Of a DNA stretch of 64,000 nucleotides, positions 40,374 through 50,221 are shown in pieces (position 1 is the stretch's first letter; each line of letters begins with the position of its first letter). Both the position numbers and the translations under genes were made by a program. Under the pieces are notes generated by a model that worked only from the letters and a program-made list of their open reading frames with translations, had not been told where the DNA came from and made no database searches. This stretch comes from Thermodesulfobacteriota bacterium (GTDB lineage: Bacteria; Desulfobacterota; Desulfobacteria; Desulfobacterales; Desulfosudaceae): assembly GCA_040753795.1 (NCBI GenBank), contig JBFMDX010000005.1, positions 186,001 to 250,000 on the forward strand. Direction: 5' to 3'.

Positions 40374-41003
40374 ATGAAAATGAGAACAGCAGCTGAATTG
40401 ATTCTGATCGTTGTATTGACATCAACCCTTGCCTTGACCGGCTGCGCCCTGAATCAATCGAAAGAACCGGCGGCTCCCGCGGACACGTCCGCGAAAGCTC
40501 CCGGCGCTATCGTGGGCGAAGTCCGGGCCGTCACCGCCACGGTCGACGCCATTGATTACGAGACCAGACACGTGGTTCTGAAAACGCCTGACGGGACCCT
40601 GGCCCCGCTGAAAGTCAGTGAAGAGGCATATAACTTCGATCAGGTTAAAAAAGGCGATCTGGTCGATATTTCCTTTACCAAGGCGATCGCCCTGAAACTG
40701 GAAAAGGATACCGGCGCTGAGCCCGGCGTATCCACTTCCAGCAGGATCGAAAGAGCGCCCAAAGGCCAGAAGCCCAAGGGAACCGCCTATAACGTCATCG
40801 ATATCCGGGCGAAAGTCGTCGCGGTCGATGCTAAAACGCGAGAAATCAAGCTGAGCCTGCCGGATGGAACCGTCTACCCGGTGATCGCGGACGACAGCGT
40901 TAAGCGTTTTGAAGAGATCAAAGTCGGCGATATCGTTCTGGCCAGCTATACCGAAGCCATGGCCATATCGGTCCGGCCCGCCGGTCAGCCGGAAAAGAAA
41001 TAG
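40374..41003 (+). CDS. Lipoprotein with two tandem copies of a beta domain
   Basis: 209 residues, lipobox ALTGC with lipidated Cys24. Two homologous segments follow: residues 46-110 (VDAIDYETRHVVLKTPDGT then QVKKGDLVDISFTKAIAL) and 138-201 (VVAVDAKTREIKLSLPDGT then EIKVGDIVLASYTEAMAIS). Each looks like a small five-strand barrel, as in DUF5666-type proteins. An aaaaggag ribosome site precedes the start. It is probably periplasmic; no ligand can be inferred. Confidence 0.68.
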   Translation: MKMRTAAELILIVVLTSTLALTGCALNQSKEPAAPADTSAKAPGAIVGEVRAVTATVDAIDYETRHVVLKTPDGTLAPLKVSEEAYNFDQVKKGDLVDISFTKAIALKLEKDTGAEPGVSTSSRIERAPKGQKPKGTAYNVIDIRAKVVAVDAKTREIKLSLPDGTVYPVIADDSVKRFEEIKVGDIVLASYTEAMAISVRPAGQPEKK

Positions 41004-41045
41004 CCTCACATAATACAAACCGGCCATGCCCGCGGGAGAAATGAC

Positions 41046-41408
41046 ATGGGTATAAAAAGTCTGGATTTCCATGAGGGGATCCTCACCTGGACCATAACGG
41101 GTCAGTTGAATCAACCGGATCTGGCGGCGGCCCAGAAAGCCGCCGCCGATTTTATCCGGAAGAACGGCCGCATCCGTATCCTGGTCGTGGCGGAGGATTT
41201 CGCCGGCTGGGCAAAAACCGGGGACTGGGGCGACCTTTCCTTCCAGATGGACAACGACAGGAATATCATAAAGGTGGCTGTCGTGGTTGACCGGAAATGG
41301 GAGGATCTGGTGAACGTGTTTATCGGTAAGGGACTCCGCCAGTTTCCGGTTGAATGCTTCCAGCCGTCTGAAAAAGGCAAAGCCCGGCAATGGCTGGACG
41401 AGACATAA
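41046..41408 (+). CDS. SpoIIAA-like (STAS/SEC14 type) protein
   Basis: 120 residues, soluble, no signal peptide. The strand-helix pattern LTWTITGQLNQPDLAAAQKA, IRILVVAEDFAGW, IIKVAVVVDRKWEDL and VECFQPSEKGKARQWL is that of the SpoIIAA-like family (STAS/SEC14 fold). Members are small cytoplasmic proteins that may bind lipids or act as anti-anti-sigma-like modules; no role is established for this one. It is the only evidently cytoplasmic product between the neighbouring lipoproteins. Confidence 0.7.
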   Translation: MGIKSLDFHEGILTWTITGQLNQPDLAAAQKAAADFIRKNGRIRILVVAEDFAGWAKTGDWGDLSFQMDNDRNIIKVAVVVDRKWEDLVNVFIGKGLRQFPVECFQPSEKGKARQWLDET

Positions 41409-41556
41409 TCTTTCACCCCGTGAAGCCAAAACCATAACCGCGAAAAGGGATGACCGTTTGATGACGGCATCCCTTTTCAAATCGAACCGGATATTATGTC
41501 CTTCCGCTCACCAAGATAAAACGGCTGGTGCTGTTCATTGTAAAAAGGTGCGATTT

Positions 41557-42642
41557 ATGAAACGGATCCGAATGACGGCAATGGCCGCCCTCTCATTGAG
41601 CCTCATGATGGTCTGGGGATGCTCCAGCATTGGGACCCATACGGTCGTCAACGACCGCTTTGACTATACCGGAGCCATCAGCGACTCCTGGAAACAGCAG
41701 ATGCTGATCAATATCGTCAAGCTGCGGTATGGCGACGCGCCTGTTTTTCTGGATGTCGCTTCGGTCATTAATCAGTACTCGGTGGAAAGCCAGATGGACC
41801 TGAGGCTATCCTGGGCGGACCCCATCGTTTCAGCGGTAACCAACAGCCAGTCCACGGGCGGCACCGTGCGTTATACCGATCGTCCGACCATCACCTACAC
41901 GCCGCTGAGCGGAGAAAAATTCGCCCGCAGCCTCATGAAGCCCCTGCCCCCGACGGCCATCCTGAGCCTCATCCAGGGAGGGTACCCCATCGATCTGGTG
42001 CTGCGGTTGTGCGTGCACTCGATCAATGGCGTCCAGAATCGATATGGCGGATCGGCACGGATGCGGTTGGCCGATCCTGAATTCTATCCTCTCCTGGAGC
42101 GGTTACGAAGGGTTCAGGGATCCGGCGCCATCGGATTACGGGTCCAGAAAACAAGCGAGATGGAAGGCGTCCTGATGCGTTTTACGGGCAAGGTGGAGGC
42201 CCCCGTGCAGGAGGACATCAACGCCATCCGCAATACCCTGGGGCTTGATCTTTCCGCCGATGAATTCAAGATCGTCTATGGTTCCATCGCCCAGAGCGAT
42301 AAGGAGCTGGCACTGTTGACGCGGTCGGTTCTGGAAATCCTCGTCGACCTGGCCTCATGTATAGAAGTCCCGATGTCGCATGTGGAAGAGAAGCGGGTGA
42401 ATCCGACCATGCCGGAAGAATCCGGCAGCGACGGCCCGGTTCCGGCGCTGATACGGATTCTCAGTTCTTCCGGGAAACCAGGCGAGGCCTTTATTTCCGT
42501 CCCCTATCGGAATCACTGGTTCTGGATCGATGACCGTGATTTAAGATCAAAATCGCTCTTTACCTTCCTGATGTTTATCTTTTCACTGACCGAGACCGGG
42601 GGTAAGGAGGGAGCGCCCATCATCACGGTGTCGACAGGTTAA
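41557..42642 (+). CDS. Lipoprotein of unknown function
   Basis: 361 residues from the ATG after aaaaaggtg; the frame is open upstream without a ribosome site. Lipobox MVWGC gives lipidated Cys22. The mature protein starts FDYTGAISDSWKQQMLINIVKLRYGDAPVF (key part DSWKQQMLINIVKLRYGD), followed by a long alpha/beta region ending in HWFWIDDRDLRSKSLFTFL. I recognise a recurring type of bacterial lipoprotein with the LLNIVKLRY-like motif but no function. It precedes the GH13 gene by 21 bases. Confidence 0.65.
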   Translation: MKRIRMTAMAALSLSLMMVWGCSSIGTHTVVNDRFDYTGAISDSWKQQMLINIVKLRYGDAPVFLDVASVINQYSVESQMDLRLSWADPIVSAVTNSQSTGGTVRYTDRPTITYTPLSGEKFARSLMKPLPPTAILSLIQGGYPIDLVLRLCVHSINGVQNRYGGSARMRLADPEFYPLLERLRRVQGSGAIGLRVQKTSEMEGVLMRFTGKVEAPVQEDINAIRNTLGLDLSADEFKIVYGSIAQSDKELALLTRSVLEILVDLASCIEVPMSHVEEKRVNPTMPEESGSDGPVPALIRILSSSGKPGEAFISVPYRNHWFWIDDRDLRSKSLFTFLMFIFSLTETGGKEGAPIITVSTG

Positions 42643-42663
42643 CCCTGAGATAAGGAATAAATC

Positions 42664-44145
42664 ATGAAAACCTGGCCGCGTCATCCACTGATCTATGAAA
42701 TCAATACCTGGGTCTGGCTCGGGGAACTGACCGGCAAATACGGAAAAGCCGTCACGCTGTCCACGGTTCCCACCGAAGAATGGGATGCGATTGCCTCGTA
42801 TGGATTTGACGCCGTCTGGCTCATGGGCGTCTGGAAACGGAGCCCGGCGGGCATTGCCGTGGCCAACCGCAACAGCGGCCTGCTGGAGGACTTCAGGCGG
42901 GCCCTGGCCGATTTCCAACCGGAAGACAACGTGGGTTCGCCTTACTGCATCCGCGACTACGCGGTCGACGGGCACCTGGGAGGACGAAAAGGCCTGGCCG
43001 CTGCCCGGAACGAACTGGCCGGACGGGGGCTCAGGCTCATCCTCGATTTCGTCCCCAACCACGTGGCCCCGGACCATCCCTGGGTCAAGGGCCAACCGGC
43101 GTATTTCATTTCCGGGACCCCCGGTGACGCGGAATACGATCCGGCTTCATTTCTGAAGGTCGGTAAAAGCATATTCGCCTGCGGCCGGGACCCCTTTTTC
43201 CCGGCCTGGCCGGATGTGCTCCAGCTCAACGCCTTTTCCCCCGGGTTGAGGCAGGCGGCGGCGGACACCCTGGCGGATATCGCCGGCCAGTGTGACGGGG
43301 TACGCTGCGACATGGCCATGCTCTTCATCAACCGGATATTTGAAGGCACCTGGGGCGTCCGCGCGGGGAAGCGTCCGGAAGCCGAGTTCTGGACCGAGGT
43401 GATTACGGCGGTCAGGAAGGACCGCCCGGATTTCCTGTTCATGGCCGAGGCCTACTGGGACCTGGAGTGGGAACTTCAGCAGCAGGGGTTTGACTACTGC
43501 TACGACAAGCGGCTCTATGACCGCCTGGAAAAGGACACCGCCGAGAACGTGCGGCTCCATCTGTGCGCGGAGCCTGCCTTCCAGAAAAAGATGGTCCGCT
43601 TTCTCGAGAACCATGACGAGCCCCGCGCCTCGGCGGCGTTTTCACCGCCGCAGGTGCGCGCCGCCGCCGTTGTCATGGCAACGATCCCGGGCGCCAAGCT
43701 CTTTCATGAAGGCCAGTTCGAAGGAAGAAAAGTCCGGCTGCCCGTTTTTCTCGGCCGGCGCCCGGACGAGACGCCGGACCCGGAACTGCCGACTTTCTAC
43801 CGGAAGCTGTTACTGGCCGCGTCTCTGCCGGAACTTCGCGGCGGCGACTGGCATCTGTGCGATCGCTCCGGCTGGCCGGACAATCCCGGTTACCTGGACC
43901 TGGTGGCCTGGTGCTGGGAACAGGACGGCAACCGTTCCCTGATCGTGGTCAATCTCTCGGACCGGCCGGCCCAGGGACAGGTGCGGGTGCCCTGGGACGA
44001 CATCGCCGGCAAAACCTGGCGAATGACCGATTTTTTCACCGGCGAAGTTTTTGAGCGCGGCGGAGACGAAATGCGTCACCCGGGACTGTACGTGGATCTT
44101 TCTCCCCGGGGGTTTCATTTCCTGACCGGATGGACTCCCGTATAG
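42664..44145 (+). CDS. GH13 alpha-amylase-family enzyme
   Basis: 493 residues, no signal peptide, so cytoplasmic. The catalytic triad of the family is visible: nucleophile D216 (GVRCDMAML), acid/base E262 (FMAEAYWDLEW) and transition-state stabiliser D318 (ENHDEPRAS). The first conserved region is LDFVPNHVAPDHP. The N-terminus LIYEINTWVWLGEL is typical of a subgroup of GH13 proteins in which the barrel starts immediately. It acts on alpha-glucosidic bonds; whether it hydrolyses or transfers is not clear. It complements the GH63, phosphorylase and MalQ genes of this window. Confidence 0.87.
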   Translation: MKTWPRHPLIYEINTWVWLGELTGKYGKAVTLSTVPTEEWDAIASYGFDAVWLMGVWKRSPAGIAVANRNSGLLEDFRRALADFQPEDNVGSPYCIRDYAVDGHLGGRKGLAAARNELAGRGLRLILDFVPNHVAPDHPWVKGQPAYFISGTPGDAEYDPASFLKVGKSIFACGRDPFFPAWPDVLQLNAFSPGLRQAAADTLADIAGQCDGVRCDMAMLFINRIFEGTWGVRAGKRPEAEFWTEVITAVRKDRPDFLFMAEAYWDLEWELQQQGFDYCYDKRLYDRLEKDTAENVRLHLCAEPAFQKKMVRFLENHDEPRASAAFSPPQVRAAAVVMATIPGAKLFHEGQFEGRKVRLPVFLGRRPDETPDPELPTFYRKLLLAASLPELRGGDWHLCDRSGWPDNPGYLDLVAWCWEQDGNRSLIVVNLSDRPAQGQVRVPWDDIAGKTWRMTDFFTGEVFERGGDEMRHPGLYVDLSPRGFHFLTGWTPV

Positions 44146-44172
44146 CGATATCAATCGTCTGAAGATCGGAGA

Positions 44173-45207
44173 ATGATAATGCGAAGCGTAAAACTTTCCT
44201 CCAGCCGGGATCGCTCCCGTCATTGGCCGGCCCGGCTGGGATATGCCCTGCTGCTGTCCCCGTTTCTCCTGTGGGGCATTTTTGCCCTGTGGTGGGGGAG
44301 CTGGCCCCGCGGAGCATGCCTGACCCTGCTGTCGGTTTATGCCGCCGCACATTGCGCCATTATCCTTCTGGCGCCGGTCCGGCGGGTGCTTCCGTTCTGC
44401 CTGGCGGCCTTCCTGGTTCCCCTGGCGTCCTTTCTGCTGATGCAGCCCTCCAATGACCGGAACTGGCAGCCGGACGTGGCCCGGACGCCTTACGCGGAGA
44501 TCAGCGGTGACCGGCTCGTTGTGCATGATGTCAGAAACAACGTCTATCGCTCCGAGACCGATTATACCCCGGCCTATGAAACCCGGACCTACGACCTGTC
44601 GAAACTCAAGGGCGTTGACGTGATGCTGACGGACTGGGGACTGAAATACATCGCCCACACCATGGTCAGTTTCGCTTTCGAGGGGGACGACTACCTCTGC
44701 TTTTCCATTGAAACGCGCAAGGAAACGGGGGAAAGCTATTCGGCCGTCAGGGGTTTTTTCCGCCAGTACGAACTGATTTATATCGCCGGCGATGAGCGGG
44801 ACCTGGTCCGGCTGCGCACGGACTTCCGCAAGGGCGAAAACGTGTACCTGTACCGTATGCGCTTCGCCTCCCCGGATGACGCCCGCCGGGTGCTGCTGGG
44901 ATACCTGGAACGGATCAACCGGCTTCATGAACACCCGCAATGGTACAACGCCCTGACCGAAAACTGCATGACCAGCGCCTTCCGCCTGGCCCGCCGGGAG
45001 ACGTCCGAAAAGAGGAAATGGCACTGGTCGATCATTTTAAACGGGTTCGCCGACCGCCACGCCTATGAAAACAAAAGAATCGACACGTCGCTTCCCTTTG
45101 ACGAACTCAAACGCCTGAGCCTGATCAATGAACGGGCCCTGGCCGCCGGCGACGGGCCCGATTTTTCCCGAAAGATCCGGGAAGGGCTGCCGGGCATGAG
45201 TCAGTGA
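44173..45207 (+). CDS. DUF4105 family membrane-anchored protein
   Basis: 344 residues. The start may be this ATG or the one two codons later. Two or three N-terminal membrane helices (YALLLSPFLLWGIFALWWG, YAAAHCAIILLAPV, FCLAAFLVPLASFLLM) precede a large periplasmic domain with DUF4105 features: DVMLTDWGLKYIAHTMVSFA, YLCFSIETRKETG, and the conserved Cys region WYNALTENCMTSAF. The family is thought to have a papain/NlpC-like fold on account of the His and Cys motifs, which is inference here. It follows the amylase by 27 bases. Confidence 0.75.
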   Translation: MIMRSVKLSSSRDRSRHWPARLGYALLLSPFLLWGIFALWWGSWPRGACLTLLSVYAAAHCAIILLAPVRRVLPFCLAAFLVPLASFLLMQPSNDRNWQPDVARTPYAEISGDRLVVHDVRNNVYRSETDYTPAYETRTYDLSKLKGVDVMLTDWGLKYIAHTMVSFAFEGDDYLCFSIETRKETGESYSAVRGFFRQYELIYIAGDERDLVRLRTDFRKGENVYLYRMRFASPDDARRVLLGYLERINRLHEHPQWYNALTENCMTSAFRLARRETSEKRKWHWSIILNGFADRHAYENKRIDTSLPFDELKRLSLINERALAAGDGPDFSRKIREGLPGMSQ

Positions 45208-45279
45208 CGGCCAATACGTTTTTATCAGATAACCGTTTTCTGTTTAAAATGTAACACAAAACAATGAGGAGACGAAAAA

Positions 45280-45771
45280 ATGAACCAAATGCAGAAGATC
45301 TTTGTGGCGGCTGTCCTGCTCATGCTGTTTGCCGGATATGCCTTTGCCGAGGATTTTATGATCTTCCCCGGTAAAGGCCAGAGTAATGAGCAACTGGAAA
45401 AAGACAAATACGACTGCTACCAGTGGGCCAAACAACAGTCCGGTTTCGATCCCATGGCCGCGCCCCAGGCGACAACACCACCGCCGCAAGCCGAGGCGCC
45501 GCAGACCAATGCCGTTAAGGGCGCTGCCCGAGGTGCCCTGCTCGGCGTCGCGGTCGGCGCGATTGCCGGAGACGCCGGCAAGGGCGCGGCCATCGGAGCG
45601 GCTTCCGGCGGCCTGGTCGGCGGAATGAGAAAACGGGACCAGGTGGCCAAGCAGGAACAGGCCCAGAACAATTGGGAACAGCAGCAGGCCCAGCAATACG
45701 CGGCCAATCGCGACAAGTATAACCGGGCTTATACCGCCTGCCTTGAAGGCAAGGGATATACCGTAAAATAA
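45280..45771 (+). CDS. Glycine-zipper exported protein
   Basis: 163 residues with a signal peptide (LLMLFAGYAFAED). The central part is a glycine zipper (ARGALLGVAVGAIAGDAG, then KGAAIGAASGGLVGG), the family hallmark, preceded by a Pro-rich linker. The C-terminus is Gln/Asn-rich and ends in YNRAYTACLEGKGYTVK, with Cys residues flanking the zipper. Such proteins associate with the outer membrane. A gaggagac ribosome site precedes the start. Confidence 0.8.
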   Translation: MNQMQKIFVAAVLLMLFAGYAFAEDFMIFPGKGQSNEQLEKDKYDCYQWAKQQSGFDPMAAPQATTPPPQAEAPQTNAVKGAARGALLGVAVGAIAGDAGKGAAIGAASGGLVGGMRKRDQVAKQEQAQNNWEQQQAQQYAANRDKYNRAYTACLEGKGYTVK

Positions 45772-45783
45772 AACAGGAGAAAA

Positions 45784-46200
45784 ATGATGAACAAGCGAAT
45801 GCTCATGATTGCCCTGCTTGTGGTGGCGGGGATTTTGCCGATATCGGCCAATGCCGCTGAATTTAACGGATCAAAGCCTTTTATCTGTACGATTATAGAA
45901 GCTTATGAGTGCGAACCGAATGCGGACTGCAAGCGGGTTACGGTCCAGGATATCGACTGCCCGAGATTCCTCAGGGTGGATGTGTCTAAAAAAATCATCG
46001 TCGGCACCATGACCGACCAGAGCACGCGGGATGTTGAAATCCAGTCCAGCGCCCATGTGGAGGGGAATTTCATCCTCCAGGGCGTTCAGAAAGACCGGGC
46101 CTGGAGCATGGTCGTATCGGAGTCCACCGGAATGATGACGCTGACCGTAACCGGTCAGGATGCGGGCTTCGTGTTCTTTGGAGCGAGTTATCTTCCATAA
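45784..46200 (+). CDS. Small exported hypothetical protein
   Basis: 138 residues (or 137 from the second Met) with a signal peptide (IALLVVAGILPISANAAE). The mature part has a Cys-rich beginning (CTIIEAYECEPNADCKRV, then DCPRF), suggesting disulfides, followed by beta strands (KIIVGTMTD, HVEGNFILQGVQ, GMMTLTVTG). It lies 12 bases after the Gly-zipper gene with a ggagaaaa ribosome site. No named family recognised. Confidence 0.65.
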   Translation: MMNKRMLMIALLVVAGILPISANAAEFNGSKPFICTIIEAYECEPNADCKRVTVQDIDCPRFLRVDVSKKIIVGTMTDQSTRDVEIQSSAHVEGNFILQGVQKDRAWSMVVSESTGMMTLTVTGQDAGFVFFGASYLP

Positions 46201-46275
46201 CCGGTACGGATAACGAAAAGTCGGAAACCGTTTCAATACTATCCCGGGCCATGGAAACCGGGAAGGGGAAAAAAC

Positions 46276-48045
46276 ATGAATGCAGCCGATAAAATGAAAT
46301 GGCCCACCGTCTTTTCAGGCTTGAAAGGGGGCACCCGGACGAATTTACCCAGGGAGATTTCCGCCGGCATTACCCTGGCGGCGCTGATCATCCCCCTGAA
46401 CATCGGGTATGCCCAGGTGGCCGGGCTGCCGCCGGTCTTCGGCCTATATGCGGGCATCTTTCCCCTGGCCGTGTTCGCACTTTTCACCGGCTCCCGTCAC
46501 GTGGTGGGAAGCCCGGATGCGACCATTGCCGCGATTCTGGGAGCGGCGCTGATCGGTTTTGCGCCCATCGGCGACCCGCTGCGGGTGGACTACGCCCTGG
46601 CCCTTTCCCTGCTGTGCGGGGTGCTGTTCATAGCGTTCTGGTTTTTCCGGCTGGCGTTTCTGGCGAATTTCCTGTCCCGGGCCGTATTGGCGGGATTCAT
46701 CAGCGGCCTGGCCATCGAGGTGTTCACCAACCAGGTCCGGAAGATACTGGGAGTGTCGCATACAAAAGGAGTGGAGTTGGGGGCGATCGGTCAGCAGATT
46801 CATGATGCCATGACGGCTTCCCTGAACACTACTGGCTATTTTGCGGAACTCATCCTCCTGATCAAGTCCATACCGCATGCGAATCTGTACTCGGTGGCGG
46901 TCGGCGCCGGCGCGTTCTTGATCGTGCGGCTGATGAAAAAATACGCCCCCATGGCCCCGGCGGCGCTGATCGCCCTGATGCTGACGACGGTTGTCGCGTC
47001 ACTGCTCGGCCTGGATCAGAAAGGAGTCAAGGTCCTGGGTTCCATACCATCGGGGCTGCCGTCACTGACCGTGCCGCGAGTGCCGCTTTCCGACTATGTG
47101 CAACTGTTCCCCGGCGCCATGGCGGTGGTGGCCATCACCCTGTGCAAGGGATTGCTGCTGGTCCGGGACTGCAGCCGGAAGAACCATACCAAAGCGGACG
47201 GCAACCAGGTGCTGTTTGCCTACGGCATGAGCAGCATCGCCAGCGGGTTCACCGGGTCGCTGGTTTCGGGTCCCAGTTCGTCCCGGACCGCCGCCATGGA
47301 CGCCGCGGGATCCCGGACACAGATCTCCAGCCTCGCTGCCGCGGTTACGGTCGCGCTGGTCATGATGTTCTTGACGGATGCGCTGGCCTCCCTGCCGATT
47401 GTCGCCCTGGCCGGAGTCGTCGCCAGCGCGGTATTGAGCATGATCGAAATCGACGAACTGCGGGAATTCTGGCATACGCGCCGGTCCGAGTTCTGGATCG
47501 CGTCCATCTGCCTGTTTTGCGTCCTTGGATTGGGGCCGTTACGGGCCGTCATCATTGCCTTTCTCCTGTCCACCATCGACCTGGTCCGGCGGGCGTCCCG
47601 TCCCGGGACCTGGCTCCTTTACGAAGCACCGGACGGCAGTTATTTCATTCCCGAGAAAACCGACCATATCCCTGCCGACTCCGAGATAATTATCTACAGG
47701 TTTGGCGCGTCCCTCTACTTCGCCAACGCCACCCTGTTCGAGGAAGAAGTGGAACAGCTGATCACCCGGGCATCCCTGCCCGTCAAATGGTTCGTGCTGG
47801 ACGCCCAGGCGTTGAATGATATCGACACCACCGGCGAGGATGTGCTGCATCAGATTTTCAAATGGCTGACCGATCGCGGGGTGACCGTTGCCGTCAGCCA
47901 TGCCAGCCCGTCGACCCTTGCTTTGCTTAAAAAATATCATCTGCTGGATTTGATCGGGGAAAACCGGACCTACCCTTCCAACCGCCATGCCATCGCGGCA
48001 TATCGCCGGGAGACCGGGCAGGTGGTGGCACCCCCTGCCGGATAA
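46276..48045 (+). CDS. SulP family anion transporter with STAS domain
   Basis: 589 residues: about 12-14 transmembrane helices (residues 25-430) with the SulP motifs LAALIIPLNIGYAQVAGLPPV (key part IPLNIGYAQVAGLPP) and SRHVVGSPDATIAAILG, then a cytoplasmic STAS domain (IIIYRFGASLYFANATLFEE, WFVLDAQALNDIDTTGED). It takes up or exchanges sulfate, bicarbonate or related anions. The sequence does not tell which. In a sulfatase-bearing anaerobe sulfate is attractive, but this is inference. Confidence 0.9.
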   Translation: MNAADKMKWPTVFSGLKGGTRTNLPREISAGITLAALIIPLNIGYAQVAGLPPVFGLYAGIFPLAVFALFTGSRHVVGSPDATIAAILGAALIGFAPIGDPLRVDYALALSLLCGVLFIAFWFFRLAFLANFLSRAVLAGFISGLAIEVFTNQVRKILGVSHTKGVELGAIGQQIHDAMTASLNTTGYFAELILLIKSIPHANLYSVAVGAGAFLIVRLMKKYAPMAPAALIALMLTTVVASLLGLDQKGVKVLGSIPSGLPSLTVPRVPLSDYVQLFPGAMAVVAITLCKGLLLVRDCSRKNHTKADGNQVLFAYGMSSIASGFTGSLVSGPSSSRTAAMDAAGSRTQISSLAAAVTVALVMMFLTDALASLPIVALAGVVASAVLSMIEIDELREFWHTRRSEFWIASICLFCVLGLGPLRAVIIAFLLSTIDLVRRASRPGTWLLYEAPDGSYFIPEKTDHIPADSEIIIYRFGASLYFANATLFEEEVEQLITRASLPVKWFVLDAQALNDIDTTGEDVLHQIFKWLTDRGVTVAVSHASPSTLALLKKYHLLDLIGENRTYPSNRHAIAAYRRETGQVVAPPAG

Positions 48046-48182
48046 TTCTTTTCCGGCATCGGGTTGTTTTTCGTTTGAATGAAAACAACTTATAGATATC
48101 GACCATAAAAATCATCGTATGTCACGCCAGACGACATGAAAGCGCGGTACAAAAAACTATAAGATGAGTTGGGAGCTTGAAT

Positions 48183-50123
48183 ATGCGATCGGAATCAATT
48201 GAATACAGAGTGACATGGTTCGGCGCACGACTTGCCCTGGCTGTTATCGCGGCATTGTTGATTGCCGGTTGCGCCACCCCGGTGGGCGTTTCCCGTGTAA
48301 AGGAAAGCGATGTATACCGTCAGATCGACGCCAGCGCCCTGACGACGAAAACCTTCAGCGACCATACGGCTATCGTGCTGCATCGTCACGGCATTAAAGG
48401 AAATGAGTTTTTTGATCATCCCGCGGCCGTCATCCGGAAATTGCATGAAATCGCCTGCAACGATGACCGGCGGGACCTGCTCCTGACCCTGTCGGAACTG
48501 TGTTATCTGGCAGCGCCCCGGGCGAAGGTTGAAAAAAAGATCCCGCCCGGCCCGGATTCGCCCCAAAAAAAGCGACCGGTTTATTCCAGTGACTATTATC
48601 TCGGCGCCTCGGTTTATGCCTACCTGTATCTCATGGGTGAAGGCAGCGAACCGCCGCCGGGGCCTTTTGACCGCCGTTTCCGCCTGGCCTGCGATTTATA
48701 TAACCGGAGTCTGGCCAATCAACTGAATTTCATCAGCGAGCGGATTGAACTCAGCGACAAGATCATGGCCATGCCGGTCGGGCAGATCCACGTTACCTTC
48801 AAAACGGTTGAAGTACCCTGGAACACGGAAGAACTGGCCACCATCCTGCCGGCGGATACTTTCGAGGTCCATGGCCTGAGTATCCGCAACCGGGTATCCG
48901 GGCTGGGAGCCCCGATTCTGGCCGTGCGCAAGCGGCAACCCGGAAAGCCGGTAACGTCGGCCGTGGCCGCGACCTTGTTCGCCGAAATCAAAGGAAGTAT
49001 CAGGGATATTGACAACGGCACCTGTCAGGCGGAGGTAAGCCTCTATTCACCCGAAGCCATGGGGGAAAACGAAATCACGCTGGACGGCAAAAAAATCCCC
49101 CTGGAAATCGACATGACGGCGCCCATCGCCTACGCCTTAAACGACCCGATCGTCTGGAAAATGGGCCGCAATCTTTTCCGCCTGGGCCGTTCACCGTTTA
49201 AACCCGGCCTGTACGCCTCACACCCTTATGCGCCGGGCCGTATCCCCATTGTTTTCGTCCACGGCACCATGAGCAGTCCCGTCTGGTGGGCGGAGATGTT
49301 CAACACCCTGTCGTCCGATCCCCGGATCCGCCAGCGCTTTCAAATCTGGATGTACCTGTATGACAGCGGCAAACCGGTGGTTTTTTCGGCCGCCCATCTG
49401 AGAGAATCCATCGCGAAAAAAATCAGGGAATACGATCCGGAAGGCCGGGACCCGGCCTTAAACGATATCGTCGTCGTCGGCCACAGTCAGGGAGGCCTGC
49501 TGACCCGCTGGACGGTCACCGAAAGCGGCGACACGCTGATCCGGGCGGCCACCGGAAAGTCGCTGGATGAACTGGACCTGTCCCCCGAGCAGATGGAAAC
49601 CGTCACCCGATATGCCGTCATCCACCCCATGCCGGAGGTGAGCCGGGTCATCTTTATCTCCACCCCCCACCGGGGCAGCATCCTGGCCGGCAATATCGTC
49701 CGGCGGATCGCCGCTAAGTTTATTTCCCTGCCCCGGGAAGTGATTCAGACCGGCGCGGACCTGTTTAACTTCTATGAACGATTTTCCCTGGCGGGCAAAC
49801 TCAAATGGAGCATACCCAGGACCAGCATCGACAGCATGTCGCCGGAAAATCCAGCGCTGCTGGCCATGGCGGAACTCCCCTTCCCGCCGGAGGTGAAGGC
49901 CCATTCCATCATTGCCGTAAAAGGCAAGGAAAAACCGCCGGAAGGCGATGACGGCGTGGTGGCCTATAAAAGCGCTCACCTGGAGGGGGTTGCGTCGGAA
50001 CTGGTGGTTCCCTACGGCCACAGTTGTCAGGACAAGCCGGAGGTCATTGAAGAGGTGCGGCGCATTCTTATCGAACACCTGGAGGACCTGGAACACAAGA
50101 AGACAGAAAATCCGGTTCATTAA
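48183..50123 (+). CDS. Lipoprotein alpha/beta hydrolase
   Basis: 646 residues from the ATG 7 bases after gggag. Lipobox LIAGC gives lipidated Cys30. The N-terminal about 350 residues form an unfamiliar accessory domain. The catalytic alpha/beta-hydrolase domain begins at IPIVFVHGTMSSPVWWAEMF and has the nucleophile elbow VVGHSQGGL with Ser435; a likely acid and the His (VVPYGHSCQD) follow near the C-terminus. It is probably an outer-membrane-attached esterase, lipase or acyltransferase acting in the periplasm. The substrate is unknown. Confidence 0.8.
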   Translation: MRSESIEYRVTWFGARLALAVIAALLIAGCATPVGVSRVKESDVYRQIDASALTTKTFSDHTAIVLHRHGIKGNEFFDHPAAVIRKLHEIACNDDRRDLLLTLSELCYLAAPRAKVEKKIPPGPDSPQKKRPVYSSDYYLGASVYAYLYLMGEGSEPPPGPFDRRFRLACDLYNRSLANQLNFISERIELSDKIMAMPVGQIHVTFKTVEVPWNTEELATILPADTFEVHGLSIRNRVSGLGAPILAVRKRQPGKPVTSAVAATLFAEIKGSIRDIDNGTCQAEVSLYSPEAMGENEITLDGKKIPLEIDMTAPIAYALNDPIVWKMGRNLFRLGRSPFKPGLYASHPYAPGRIPIVFVHGTMSSPVWWAEMFNTLSSDPRIRQRFQIWMYLYDSGKPVVFSAAHLRESIAKKIREYDPEGRDPALNDIVVVGHSQGGLLTRWTVTESGDTLIRAATGKSLDELDLSPEQMETVTRYAVIHPMPEVSRVIFISTPHRGSILAGNIVRRIAAKFISLPREVIQTGADLFNFYERFSLAGKLKWSIPRTSIDSMSPENPALLAMAELPFPPEVKAHSIIAVKGKEKPPEGDDGVVAYKSAHLEGVASELVVPYGHSCQDKPEVIEEVRRILIEHLEDLEHKKTENPVH

Positions 50124-50221
50124 AGGCAAAAACGATTGATGCCGGCCGATACGCGATCGACTGGAGCGCGAGGCGTTATTATTTTCTGCATCCGAACATG
50201 AATGAAAGGAGAGAAAAAAAA

